NCBI GenBank assembly: GCA_963737745.1
Contig: CAVTTR010000002.1
Span: 62,001-126,000 of the forward strand
Length of the DNA: 64,000 bases
Reading direction: 5' to 3'
DNA from: Bog-473 sp963737745
GTDB taxonomy: Bacteria > Actinomycetota > Acidimicrobiia > Acidimicrobiales > RAAP-2
The notes under the pieces were generated by a model. The model was not told where the DNA came from. It saw nothing but the letters and a program-made list of their open reading frames with translations, and did no database searches. Every line of letters begins with the position of its first letter. The stretch's first letter is position 1. Position numbers and translations under genes: made by a program. Shown one piece after another: positions 1 to 7,787 of the stretch.

Positions 1-1807
1 GGGCGTCGAGCGCGTCGATCAGTTCCATCACTGGGACGCCCACCGAGGTGCCAGCACCAACGCTGATGCTCTCGTTGCCGAGTGTTGCTCGAGCGACGGT
101 CCATCCACCGCCGACCGCGCCCACGACATTCTCGTCCGGTACGAACACGTCGGTCAGGAACACCTCGTTGAAGCCAGCGCTTCCCGTGAGCTGGCGGAGC
201 GGTCGGATGTCGACACCGGGATCCTGCATGTCCACGACCATCATTGTGACCCCGGCGTGCTTCGGAGCGTCCGGATCGGTACGGACCGTTGCCAGACCGA
301 AGTTGGCCTCCTTGGCGCTGCTCGTCCACACCTTCTGGCCGTTGACGCGCCATCCGCCATCGACCTTCGTGCCTCGGGTTTTGATGCCGGCGGCATCCGA
401 GCCAGCATCGGGCTCACTAAAGAGCTGGCACCACTCGAGTTCACCCTCCAACATCGGCCCTACCCACCGAGAGATCTGCTCTTCCGAGCCCTGTTGGATC
501 AGTGTGAACGTCACATAGCTGGTGATCGGCGGGTATTCGGGTCTGGAGATACCAGAGGCAGCGAATTCCTGTTCGATGACTAGCTGTTCTATGGCCTTCG
601 CATCACGGCCCCAGGGCTTCGGCCAGTGGGGCATCGCGTAGCCCTCCTCCAGCATTGCGGCCCTACGACCCTTGTCGTCGAGCGCCTTCGCCCGTTCCGC
701 GAACGCGCGCACTTCGATGCGGACTGCCTCGGCCTCGGGTGGCAGCTCAACGGACCGGGTGCGCTTCACGCCTCGGCGAGTGAGGTCCGTCACACTCTGT
801 GAAGCCTCGACTTCGCTGACAACGGCCGCCATAGCCAGGGCCCGCCGGAAGTAGAGATGAGCGTTGTCCTCCCAGGTATAGCCAATGCCTCCGTGGACCT
901 GAATGTTCATTTCGGAGTTGTTCGCAGCCGCAGGAATGGCCATCGATGCCGCGATTGCCGCTGCAACCGAAAGTTGATCGCCTCCCGCCTCGACGGCTCG
1001 TGCCGCATCCCAGGCAGCACCTACGGCGAGCTCCGTTGCCAGCGCCATGTTGGCACAGTGGTGCTTGATTGCCTGGAACACTCCGATGGGCCGCCCGAAC
1101 TGGTGACGGACCTTTGCGTATGCGGCGGCAATCTCAGTGCATTCGGCCGCCAACCCCGTCGCTTCGGCCGAAAACACGACTCGCGCGAGGTCGATCAAGA
1201 GGCGCCCTGCCCCCTCGATACGCTCGCCTGCTGCTCCGGATAGGTGCATGCGTGATGCTCGCCTGGACGGGTCCATATTGGGGGGGGTCGAAAGCTCAAC
1301 GCCGGCAGAAGACGACTCGATGACGATCACGTCGTCGCCTGCGGGTAGGAGGATGAGATCGCTGATGCCGCCGCTTACGACGGCTGGGGCGGATCCGCTC
1401 CACCGGTCGCCGCCTTCACAGACGAGATCCGCGGTCAGTCCGACGGCTCCAACGATCGAGCCATTGGCCAGTCCGGGAAGATATTTCTGCTTTATATCCT
1501 CGCTTCCCGCTGCTGCGATGGTGGCGCTTACGACCAGCGTGGGCACCATGGGTCCGGGCAATACCGCTCGTCCGACCTGTTCTACGACGACGGCCAATTC
1601 CGGGAACCCGAAGCCAGAACCGCCGTACGCTTCGGGGAGGTGCAAACCCAGCCATCCCATTTCGGCGATGTCCGGCCAAAATGAAGGTAGCGACTCGGTC
1701 TCTTCTTCCAAGAGTTGCCGGTTGGCGCCAAGAGCATCGTGCTTGGCGAGGAAGGCGCTGACAGTTTCGGCTAACGCCTGGTGCTCTTCGGAAATGCCAA
1801 TAGACAT
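1..1807 (-). CDS. Fused two-domain acyl-CoA dehydrogenase (FadE34-like architecture), partial
   Basis: One uninterrupted minus-strand frame runs from an ATG at 1807 (GGAAGG ribosome site just upstream) off the left edge, giving about 602 residues. The N-terminal half (residues 1 to about 350) is a complete ACAD: the region SEEHQALAETVSAFL, a GGSGFGFPELA motif, and a C-terminal VHGGIGYTWEDNAHLYFRR helix. A second ACAD begins near residue 370 and shows SEPDAGSDAAG and NGQKVWTSSA, the flavin/substrate-binding segments. Two ACADs in one chain is the architecture of mycobacterial FadE34 (ChsE3), which oxidises a steroid side-chain CoA ester; here the substrate is unknown. The gene pair at 42417-44810 looks like the unfused version of the same arrangement. 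The missing 3' end should carry the rest of the second FAD domain. Confidence 0.9.
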   Translation of the reverse strand, partial: MSIGISEEHQALAETVSAFLAKHDALGANRQLLEEETESLPSFWPDIAEMGWLGLHLPEAYGGSGFGFPELAVVVEQVGRAVLPGPMVPTLVVSATIAAAGSEDIKQKYLPGLANGSIVGAVGLTADLVCEGGDRWSGSAPAVVSGGISDLILLPAGDDVIVIESSSAGVELSTPPNMDPSRRASRMHLSGAAGERIEGAGRLLIDLARVVFSAEATGLAAECTEIAAAYAKVRHQFGRPIGVFQAIKHHCANMALATELAVGAAWDAARAVEAGGDQLSVAAAIAASMAIPAAANNSEMNIQVHGGIGYTWEDNAHLYFRRALAMAAVVSEVEASQSVTDLTRRGVKRTRSVELPPEAEAVRIEVRAFAERAKALDDKGRRAAMLEEGYAMPHWPKPWGRDAKAIEQLVIEQEFAASGISRPEYPPITSYVTFTLIQQGSEEQISRWVGPMLEGELEWCQLFSEPDAGSDAAGIKTRGTKVDGGWRVNGQKVWTSSAKEANFGLATVRTDPDAPKHAGVTMMVVDMQDPGVDIRPLRQLTGSAGFNEVFLTDVFVPDENVVGAVGGGWTVARATLGNESISVGAGTSVGVPVMELIDALDA

Positions 1808-2304
1808 TGAACCTTCCTTTGTTGCCGTAGACTTAACATAGTGTGCACCAATGCTTCGCTACACGCCAATTTTTGGGCTTTCGCTGAGGTGCTTGGTCGG
1901 AGTCTTCATGAATCATCCAGAGGGGTGTGTGGCGGCGTACGGGTGACGGGCTGACGAACGCCGCCGTTGGGGTCAGCTGCAAATTGGGATTCAGGCGCGC
2001 AGAGGTTCGGAGCTGCGGGATTGGGCCTCGACGAGCCCGAGGCAAATGTCTCGGCTTACCCGTCCGAATGCGAATGTTTCATCAAAAAGCATTGCGCCGA
2101 AGGGATCATTCAGCGGTGGTTCTCAAGCGGTATTTTTCAAGAGGGAGACTCCGCAGACTAACGGTCAACTCAAGCACGCACGCTTCATGCCCGGAGCCCG
2201 CCGAAAGAGGGTGGTACGAACACGTCGTCGTGCGATCGACCAATGCTCCTACAGTGATGCAGATGTATCTCAACACATTTGCCCAGTCGTCGGAGCCATT
2301 GGAC
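1808..2304. promoter_or_regulatory. Divergent intergenic region
   Basis: About 500 bases between the leftward acyl-CoA dehydrogenase and the rightward hydrolase. Open frames here show no recognisable protein and I see no RNA gene. It must hold promoters for both directions, but I could not assign a convincing -35/-10 pair. Confidence 0.4.
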
Positions 2305-3201
2305 ATGACAGCGACCGACGAATATAGAAGCCTTCTACAGAGCGCAGCTGATCTCGGCATTCCGCACTCCGGAGATATCCGCTATCGGTCCCGGCAGACA
2401 GTCATCAGAGGTCTACGATTCCATTTTCTTGAGTGGGGGGATCCGGATGCGCCACCCGTTGTGCTCCTCCACGGTGGCAACCAGTCGGCCCATTCTTGGG
2501 ACCTGGTGGCTCTGCATCTCGCAGACCGTTACCACGTTCTGGCATTGGACCAACGAGGTCACGGGGACTCCGAGTGGGCACGAGACCAGGACTACTCAAT
2601 GGAGACCCGTGCCCTCGACGCCCTTGGTCTCATCTCTAACGAGCAACTTACATCGCCTGTTGTCGTCGGTCACTCCATGGGGGGGTTCGTGACGATGACG
2701 ATGGCACTTGCGGATCCACTCATTGCGAAAGGACTCGTACTGGTCGACGTCGGACCAGAACTAAATCAACGAGGCGTTGAGGTGATTCGAGACTTCGTGA
2801 CCCATAACGTCGAATTCGATGATCTCGACCAGTTCTTAGATGCGGTGACGCGATATGACCGCTTTCGTTCGCGCGAGCACATCGCCCGAACGCTCAAATA
2901 CAACTTGCTCCAACGGGTGGATGGAAAGTTCGTGAGCAAGGTCGACGGGCGCCGTCTTCCTGGACTCTCAACTATGCCGAAATCTCCCACGCTTGACGAC
3001 TTCGATGTGTTGAGTCAGCCCGTCTTGGTAGTGAGGGGTGGCGAGTCCGATGTCTTAGACGCCGATTCGGCCGACCGATTCGTTGCGGCGCTCCCGGACG
3101 GGAGACTCGTGACGGTTCCGAATACAGGTCACAATGTTCACTCGGGAAACACCTCCGGCTTTCTTGAGGCTATCGGGCCATTCCTAGCCCAGCTTGTGTA
3201 G
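2305..3201 (+). CDS. Alpha/beta hydrolase
   Basis: A 298-residue alpha/beta-hydrolase-fold enzyme. The oxyanion region VVLLHGGNQSAHSW, the strand motif LALDQRGHGDS, the nucleophile elbow GHSMGG, and a C-terminal NTGHNVH carrying the catalytic histidine are all visible; the acid is probably in VVRGGESDVLD. It probably hydrolyses an ester, lactone or C-C bond, but the substrate cannot be read from the sequence. I chose ATG 2305 because GGAG lies 9 bases upstream; an in-frame ATG at 2257 and a still longer open frame lack a ribosome site. It is followed by a DUF2889 gene in the same direction. Confidence 0.85.
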   Translation: MTATDEYRSLLQSAADLGIPHSGDIRYRSRQTVIRGLRFHFLEWGDPDAPPVVLLHGGNQSAHSWDLVALHLADRYHVLALDQRGHGDSEWARDQDYSMETRALDALGLISNEQLTSPVVVGHSMGGFVTMTMALADPLIAKGLVLVDVGPELNQRGVEVIRDFVTHNVEFDDLDQFLDAVTRYDRFRSREHIARTLKYNLLQRVDGKFVSKVDGRRLPGLSTMPKSPTLDDFDVLSQPVLVVRGGESDVLDADSADRFVAALPDGRLVTVPNTGHNVHSGNTSGFLEAIGPFLAQLV

Positions 3202-3468
3202 GAACACTACTGGCCGTCCGCGGTCGCTTTTGGACGAAGTCGACGAAGTATCGGAGCCAGAGGGCGACTGCGGGGCGCCCCCTACGCCGAACGCATTAGG
3301 GTGCGCCCCGTGGACCTGCCCACTGAGGTGGCAATCGTCAGCAATCGATGGAAGCTCGACGGATGGTCGGAGCCTCCGAATCAGTCGATGGTTGGCACAC
3401 CGGATCGCCACACTCGATCCATCCGCCGGACGGCGCACATAAATGTTACGTGGCCGAGGGGTGACGGT

Positions 3469-4365
3469 ATGCCAATGCGTCTCAGCGGCCGTGGGCGCGA
3501 TCTCCTGACCCCCGCCAGCGGTGATCCGCGGCCTATCGCGCTTCACGAAATGACGATGGAGGTCGAAGACCAGAAAATTACGTCATTCGACGTGCGACCG
3601 CACCGGGAGGCAATCGGCGCCCTGATCGGAGCTAACAGCTCCAGGCAATTCCGTGCATTGGTTGACAACGTCTTGCCACATGACAAAGAGGCTGGAACGC
3701 CTTTGTACTTCATGTTGGATGACGTGGCCATTGTCAGCCGCATCGGCGGTATGGCGTGGTCGCAACATCGACTACCCGTCGTGTCCCAAGAGGCCGAGGA
3801 CTCGAAGCAGCTCAATGCCGTCCGAGATCGGATCCGTCGCGGCCCGACACTCTGTTCTGGCCTACGAACCGGTGGCTACAACGACATCAGTTTCGACGAG
3901 GGGATTGCATGGCCGCACTATTTTCGGATCGCCGGCGACCTGGACTATCCCGGGGATCCATGGGCGTGGCACGAACTCGACGTGCCGCCGCAGGTGTGTT
4001 TTCGACGTCGGCGACGGATAGACGTTTGGCCGAACCCCTCCTCCGACTCCATCGAGGTTGACGCGCACTACAGGGACAGCGTGTGGGGCGACAAACACAC
4101 GGAGCTGTCGCTGCACGAGTACTCGCTGCAGGTTTCGATTGACCGGGGATCTCATGCATTGCTCTCATTGACTGTTACACCCCGGGTGCTTCCATTTCCC
4201 GAGTGCCCGTCGGCCGCCGAACATGCCACGAATCTGGTCGGTATGAACGTTGAAGATTTCCGGACCACCGTCGTCGATAGGTTACGTGGGCTCGAGTGCT
4301 GTACCCACTTGAACGATATGCTCCGCGGCCTCGCGGAGGTGCCAGCCCTTGTGCGGATGCTCTGA
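3469..4365 (+). CDS. DUF2889 family protein
   Basis: A 298-residue protein. The C-terminal segment LRGLECCTHLNDMLRGLAEVPAL matches the CTHLxDxL...L signature I associate with DUF2889, a family often found beside acyl-CoA and aromatic catabolic genes but without an established reaction. ATG 3469 is preferred over the longer open frame from 3301 because GAGGGG lies 8 bases upstream. No signal peptide or membrane segment is visible. The N-terminal half is not recognised. It lies downstream of the hydrolase and may be cotranscribed. Confidence 0.65.
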   Translation: MPMRLSGRGRDLLTPASGDPRPIALHEMTMEVEDQKITSFDVRPHREAIGALIGANSSRQFRALVDNVLPHDKEAGTPLYFMLDDVAIVSRIGGMAWSQHRLPVVSQEAEDSKQLNAVRDRIRRGPTLCSGLRTGGYNDISFDEGIAWPHYFRIAGDLDYPGDPWAWHELDVPPQVCFRRRRRIDVWPNPSSDSIEVDAHYRDSVWGDKHTELSLHEYSLQVSIDRGSHALLSLTVTPRVLPFPECPSAAEHATNLVGMNVEDFRTTVVDRLRGLECCTHLNDMLRGLAEVPALVRML

Positions 4366-4510
4366 ACGTCCCGCTCAAGCAGGGATGGAGCGGAACTCGA
4401 GCCGTCGCCTCAGCGGTGATCTGACTACTGCGGCAGCCTCCGGCGAGAGGGTTCGAAAATCGTCCGTGTATTCCCTTCGGTTCGACTTGAAAGTTGGTGC
4501 AGCGATCGAG

Positions 4511-4541
4511 TGCCCTTCGGGAGCTGGGACAACGAAGGGCA
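4511..4541. terminator. Hairpin with perfect 9-bp arms, possible terminator
   Basis: TGCCCTTCG at 4511-4519 and CGAAGGGCA at 4533-4541 are perfect inverted repeats around a 13-base loop, 146 bases after the DUF2889 stop. No T-run follows, so it is not a canonical intrinsic terminator. It could also be an operator. Confidence 0.4.
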
Positions 4542-4542
4542 G

Positions 4543-4567
4543 CACTGAGTTTGCACTGAGTTTGCAC
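4543..4567. repeat. Two tandem 11-bp repeats
   Basis: CACTGAGTTTG occurs twice head to tail (4543-4553, 4554-4564), followed by a third partial start CAC. The unit is close to one helical turn, as expected for stacked protein-binding sites, but may be chance. Confidence 0.4.
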
Positions 4568-4904
4568 CGTCCCCTTGTCGGCCATAACGACTCACGATGA
4601 GCGCGTCAATGCGTGAGGGGCTCCTTGAAGACTCCGTAGGCCAGACCCAAGCGCCGCCGGGATGCCACCGAGGGCGCTGGAGCGGCACGGCAGCTGGAGG
4701 TCGACCCTCCGGCACCGACACGGTGTCCCGTGCCGAAGTCCTCGATGCCCGTCGCACGCCAGCCGCGAAATAGTTCCTTTGTTTACCTTTACTGGAGATC
4801 TAGTTGATACCAAGCTGACAAGTTGCTACGGTACGGAGTCGAGAAGAGGGGGGCCGAGGGTTCCCAACTAATAGGGGGGTCCATCGTTGTCTGGAGGAAG
4901 GTTT

Positions 4905-6092
4905 GTGCGAGGAGCACTGGCACTTCTCACGGTTCTACTGGGATTGGGCGCGACAACCGCTCTGTCGACCGAGGGCGCTTCGGCGGCGCCCGCACCGATC
5001 AAGGTTGGGGTCATCTGTAGCTGCAGCGGTGGGGCCGGAGAAGCGTTGACTTTGGTTACCAACAGCTATCTCGCCTGGGTGAAGGCAACCAACGCCTCAG
5101 GGGGGATCGAAGGCCACCATATCGATCTCATTAACGAAAATGATCAGTCAAATTCTGGACTCGGCGTCACCGAGGCCCATGCGCTCGTATCCGATGGGGT
5201 GGTGGCGGTTGAAATCTCGTCACTGGTTCAGCAGGCGCTTATCCCAGTATTTGCATCCGCGGGCATCCCGGTAGTTGGTGAATCGTTCGGTATTCCGGGC
5301 TTGCCTCAGAACACCGATGTCTTCGATCCTACGGACACACTGAGTACCACTGTTGCAAATGCGTCCGAGATCTCAGTGATCAAGGCGGCCGGGGTGCACA
5401 AGCTGGCAGACCTCTATGAGGCGCAAACCGGAAGTGCGAACGTTTCGGCCCTCCAAGCACTCGTCGCGAAGACGCCAGGACTAAAGCTGGTCTACACGGT
5501 GGCTACGTCCTTGACCCAGACCAACTACGAGCCCGAATGCCTTGCTGCGAAGGAGGCCGGCGCCACTGGACTCATAGTGGGAACCGGCAGCCCGGCCAAC
5601 ATCGAGGCGACAGCGTCGTCTTGCAGTCTTGAGGGTTATCACCCCGCCTTATTCGCCGGCACCGCGAACTGGGGCCCCTACCCGGCGATGGCGAAGAACA
5701 CGTGGATGACAGGTGGGACAGTGCCGTACTTCTACACCAAGAACCCTGGGGTGAGCTCTTTTCACACTGTCCTGAACAAGTACTACCCGGGCCAGTTCAA
5801 CAATTCGACCTTTGATCCCGGCAACTCTTTGGGCATATACGCCGGAGGGCTCCTACTGCACGACGCGCTCGTGGCAGGGCATCTCACCGCCAGTACGAAA
5901 CCCACGGCAGCGCTCGTGCTCAAGGGACTGTATTCGCTCAAGGGAGACACGCTCGGAGGCCTCGCGCCACCGGTCACCTTCAAGAAGGGCACCGATCACG
6001 CGGTCAACTGCTGGTACGAAAGCCGCTGGCTTAACGGAAAACCAACACTGGTCAACAACGGTAAGGCAGTGTGCACCTCAGGCACCGCATAG
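4905..6092 (+). CDS. Branched-chain/hydrophobic substrate ABC transporter, periplasmic-type binding protein (LivK-like)
   Basis: A 395-residue secreted type-I binding protein of the LivK/Peripla_BP_6 family. A signal peptide (VRGALALLTVLLGLGATTA, then ASAAP) precedes IKVGVICSCSGG, the normal first strand of the mature domain. There is no lipobox, although Cys residues occur early in the mature part (CSCSGG). GTG 4905 is chosen because GGAGGAAGG lies directly upstream; a TTG at 4887 is also possible. The Liv permease/ATPase genes lie downstream with a crotonase and a HAD gene between, so the importer probably supplies a substrate for the surrounding CoA-ester catabolism rather than amino acids. 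Confidence 0.85.
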   Translation: MRGALALLTVLLGLGATTALSTEGASAAPAPIKVGVICSCSGGAGEALTLVTNSYLAWVKATNASGGIEGHHIDLINENDQSNSGLGVTEAHALVSDGVVAVEISSLVQQALIPVFASAGIPVVGESFGIPGLPQNTDVFDPTDTLSTTVANASEISVIKAAGVHKLADLYEAQTGSANVSALQALVAKTPGLKLVYTVATSLTQTNYEPECLAAKEAGATGLIVGTGSPANIEATASSCSLEGYHPALFAGTANWGPYPAMAKNTWMTGGTVPYFYTKNPGVSSFHTVLNKYYPGQFNNSTFDPGNSLGIYAGGLLLHDALVAGHLTASTKPTAALVLKGLYSLKGDTLGGLAPPVTFKKGTDHAVNCWYESRWLNGKPTLVNNGKAVCTSGTA

Positions 6093-6164
6093 GACTTCAA
6101 CGTTTCGTCGGCAGACAGCGTTTCATTAGCAGACATCGTTCATCACCCCTCAAAAGGAGACACA

Positions 6165-7136
6165 ATGCCAAAGAAGAAACAGGGAATACCGTCTTACCGT
6201 TACGAGGAACGGATCCCCACCGATGACTTCGAGGAGATCATCTACGAGAAGGATGGTCCTATCGGCCGGCTGATCTTGAACACCCCCGAAAAGCGGAACC
6301 CACTCAGCTACCGGCGGATCATCGAGCTGTCGATGGGCCTCCAAGAGATGCAGATGGACGACGACATCCGGGTCATCATCATCAAGGGGGCAGGGCCAGC
6401 CTTCTCCTCTGGTTACGACCTCACGCCGGGAAAGGCGCGCGACGACAACCCCAATCCCGACGACCCTCGAGCCAACATTGGCTACGCCGATGTTGGCGAC
6501 CCGCCCGGCGGTATCTACATCAGCCATGACAAAGATGGGCCCTCCTTCTACAAGTACGAGTTCTTCTCCCGCGAGCTCTACTTCCGAATCTTCGACCTCC
6601 AAAAACCGGTCATCGCCCAGATCCACGGCTACTGCTTGGCCGGGGCGACGCATTTGGCTGGGTTCTCCGACATGCGCATCGTGGCCGAGGACGCGCAGAT
6701 TGGCTTCCCGGTCGCGCGGAACCTCACCATCGAGGGCTTCCAGTACGAGATCTGGCTGATGGGCGCCACCCGAGCCAAGTACTACTTGTTCACCGGAGAC
6801 CCAATGGACGGCAAGCAGGCCTATGACTGGGGCTGGGCCTCCGCCGTCTTCCCGGCCGACAAGCTCGAAGAAGAGACCGAGAAGTTGGCCCACCGCATCG
6901 CCCTGACTGACCCGGTGCTCCTCATGATGCAAAAGCGCACCATAAACCGTCAGATGGAGCTCATGGGCTTTAAGACCGGGATGGCTTGGAGCCAGGACGT
7001 CCACGCCGCCTCGGGTGGGAGGGGGGCCAACGCTGAGAGCCTCGAGTTCTGGAGGATCTCCCAAGAGAGCGGACTGAGAGCTGCTGTGGACTGGCGCGAC
7101 GGGCACTTCGGCATCACGTATCCGGCGCAACAGTGA
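6165..7136 (+). CDS. Enoyl-CoA hydratase/isomerase (crotonase) superfamily protein with altered active site
   Basis: A 323-residue crotonase-fold protein with a strong AGGAG site before ATG 6165. Oxyanion-hole segments are present (FSSGYDL; HGYCLAGATHLAGFSD). Aligned by eye to the hydratase motifs GGGCELA and GQPE, the two catalytic glutamates are replaced: THL instead of CEL, and GFPV instead of GQPE. Ordinary water addition to enoyl-CoA is therefore doubtful; isomerase, hydrolase or C-C lyase chemistry on a CoA ester is equally possible. There is an N-terminal extension of about 25 charged residues. Its position between the Liv binding protein and permease suggests action on the imported substrate. 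Confidence 0.8.
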   Translation: MPKKKQGIPSYRYEERIPTDDFEEIIYEKDGPIGRLILNTPEKRNPLSYRRIIELSMGLQEMQMDDDIRVIIIKGAGPAFSSGYDLTPGKARDDNPNPDDPRANIGYADVGDPPGGIYISHDKDGPSFYKYEFFSRELYFRIFDLQKPVIAQIHGYCLAGATHLAGFSDMRIVAEDAQIGFPVARNLTIEGFQYEIWLMGATRAKYYLFTGDPMDGKQAYDWGWASAVFPADKLEEETEKLAHRIALTDPVLLMMQKRTINRQMELMGFKTGMAWSQDVHAASGGRGANAESLEFWRISQESGLRAAVDWRDGHFGITYPAQQ

Positions 7137-7228
7137 GACCCTGATTGCGGTCTAGGCGGCTCGATACACGATGTGGCCCTTTGCAAGGACACCAAGAGGA
7201 GGACGCAGAGGATGGGCCTGATGACCCG

Positions 7229-7681
7229 ATGATGGTTGAAGATTTGACCCTGAGGGCTCCAGGCGCCTCTCTCGTCAGCTTCGATATCGATGGCACGCTT
7301 GAGGTGGGTGATCCACCGGGACCGATAACCCTTCTGTTAGTTCGCCGTATTCAGCAACGTGGTCACCGTATAGGAAGTTGCTCGGATCGAACCCTCGCAG
7401 AGCAGAGAGAGATTTGGCGCTCTGCCGAGATAGAAGTCGACTTCGTCACACGTAAGCATCAACTCCAAACGCTTCGCGACGAGTTCAATTGCGTGAACTT
7501 TGTCCACATCGGCGACACAACTACCGATTCTGAGTACGCGCTAGCCGCTGGCTTCAAGTTCTGGTACGCGGCGGATCTCCCTTTGGCGAATCCTGAGTTA
7601 GTGATCTTGCGTGACGACAGGCTCAGAACGAATACCCAGAATGTCACAGCTCTTAGCAGCTCATGTTCGAGTCCGCGGTGA
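7229..7681 (+). CDS. HAD superfamily hydrolase-like protein
   Basis: About 150 residues. FDIDGTLE near the N-terminus is HAD motif I (DxDGT), and HIGDTTTDSEYALAAGF is motif IV (GDxxxD). The small size leaves almost no cap domain. The start is uncertain: ATG 7229 and 7232 have only a distant AGAGG, and a TTG at 7145 is in frame. The substrate is unknown; phosphatase activity is the usual family function. The tail after about residue 125 is not conserved-looking. Confidence 0.65.
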   Translation: MMVEDLTLRAPGASLVSFDIDGTLEVGDPPGPITLLLVRRIQQRGHRIGSCSDRTLAEQREIWRSAEIEVDFVTRKHQLQTLRDEFNCVNFVHIGDTTTDSEYALAAGFKFWYAADLPLANPELVILRDDRLRTNTQNVTALSSSCSSPR

Positions 7682-7787
7682 CGTACGCCCAACGCTTCGG
7701 ATCGCCGCCCCGCTCCGATTGGTGCTCGTGGATGGGGCCTAACGGCAACGATCAGCTGACCAGCACGAGCAAAGGTGGTGGTGACTC

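Larger units (their letters stand above)
4366..4904. promoter_or_regulatory. Intergenic region upstream of the Liv-type transporter genes
   Basis: About 540 bases without a supported gene. It contains a hairpin at 4511-4541 and an 11-bp tandem repeat at 4543-4564 (described separately). It probably holds the end of the preceding transcript and the promoter for the binding-protein gene. Confidence 0.4.

Noticed and set aside
6150..7130. Minus-strand 326-codon open frame opposite the crotonase
   Set aside because: It is the codon-bias shadow of the crotonase gene; no family features and the plus-strand frame has a strong ribosome site and family motifs.
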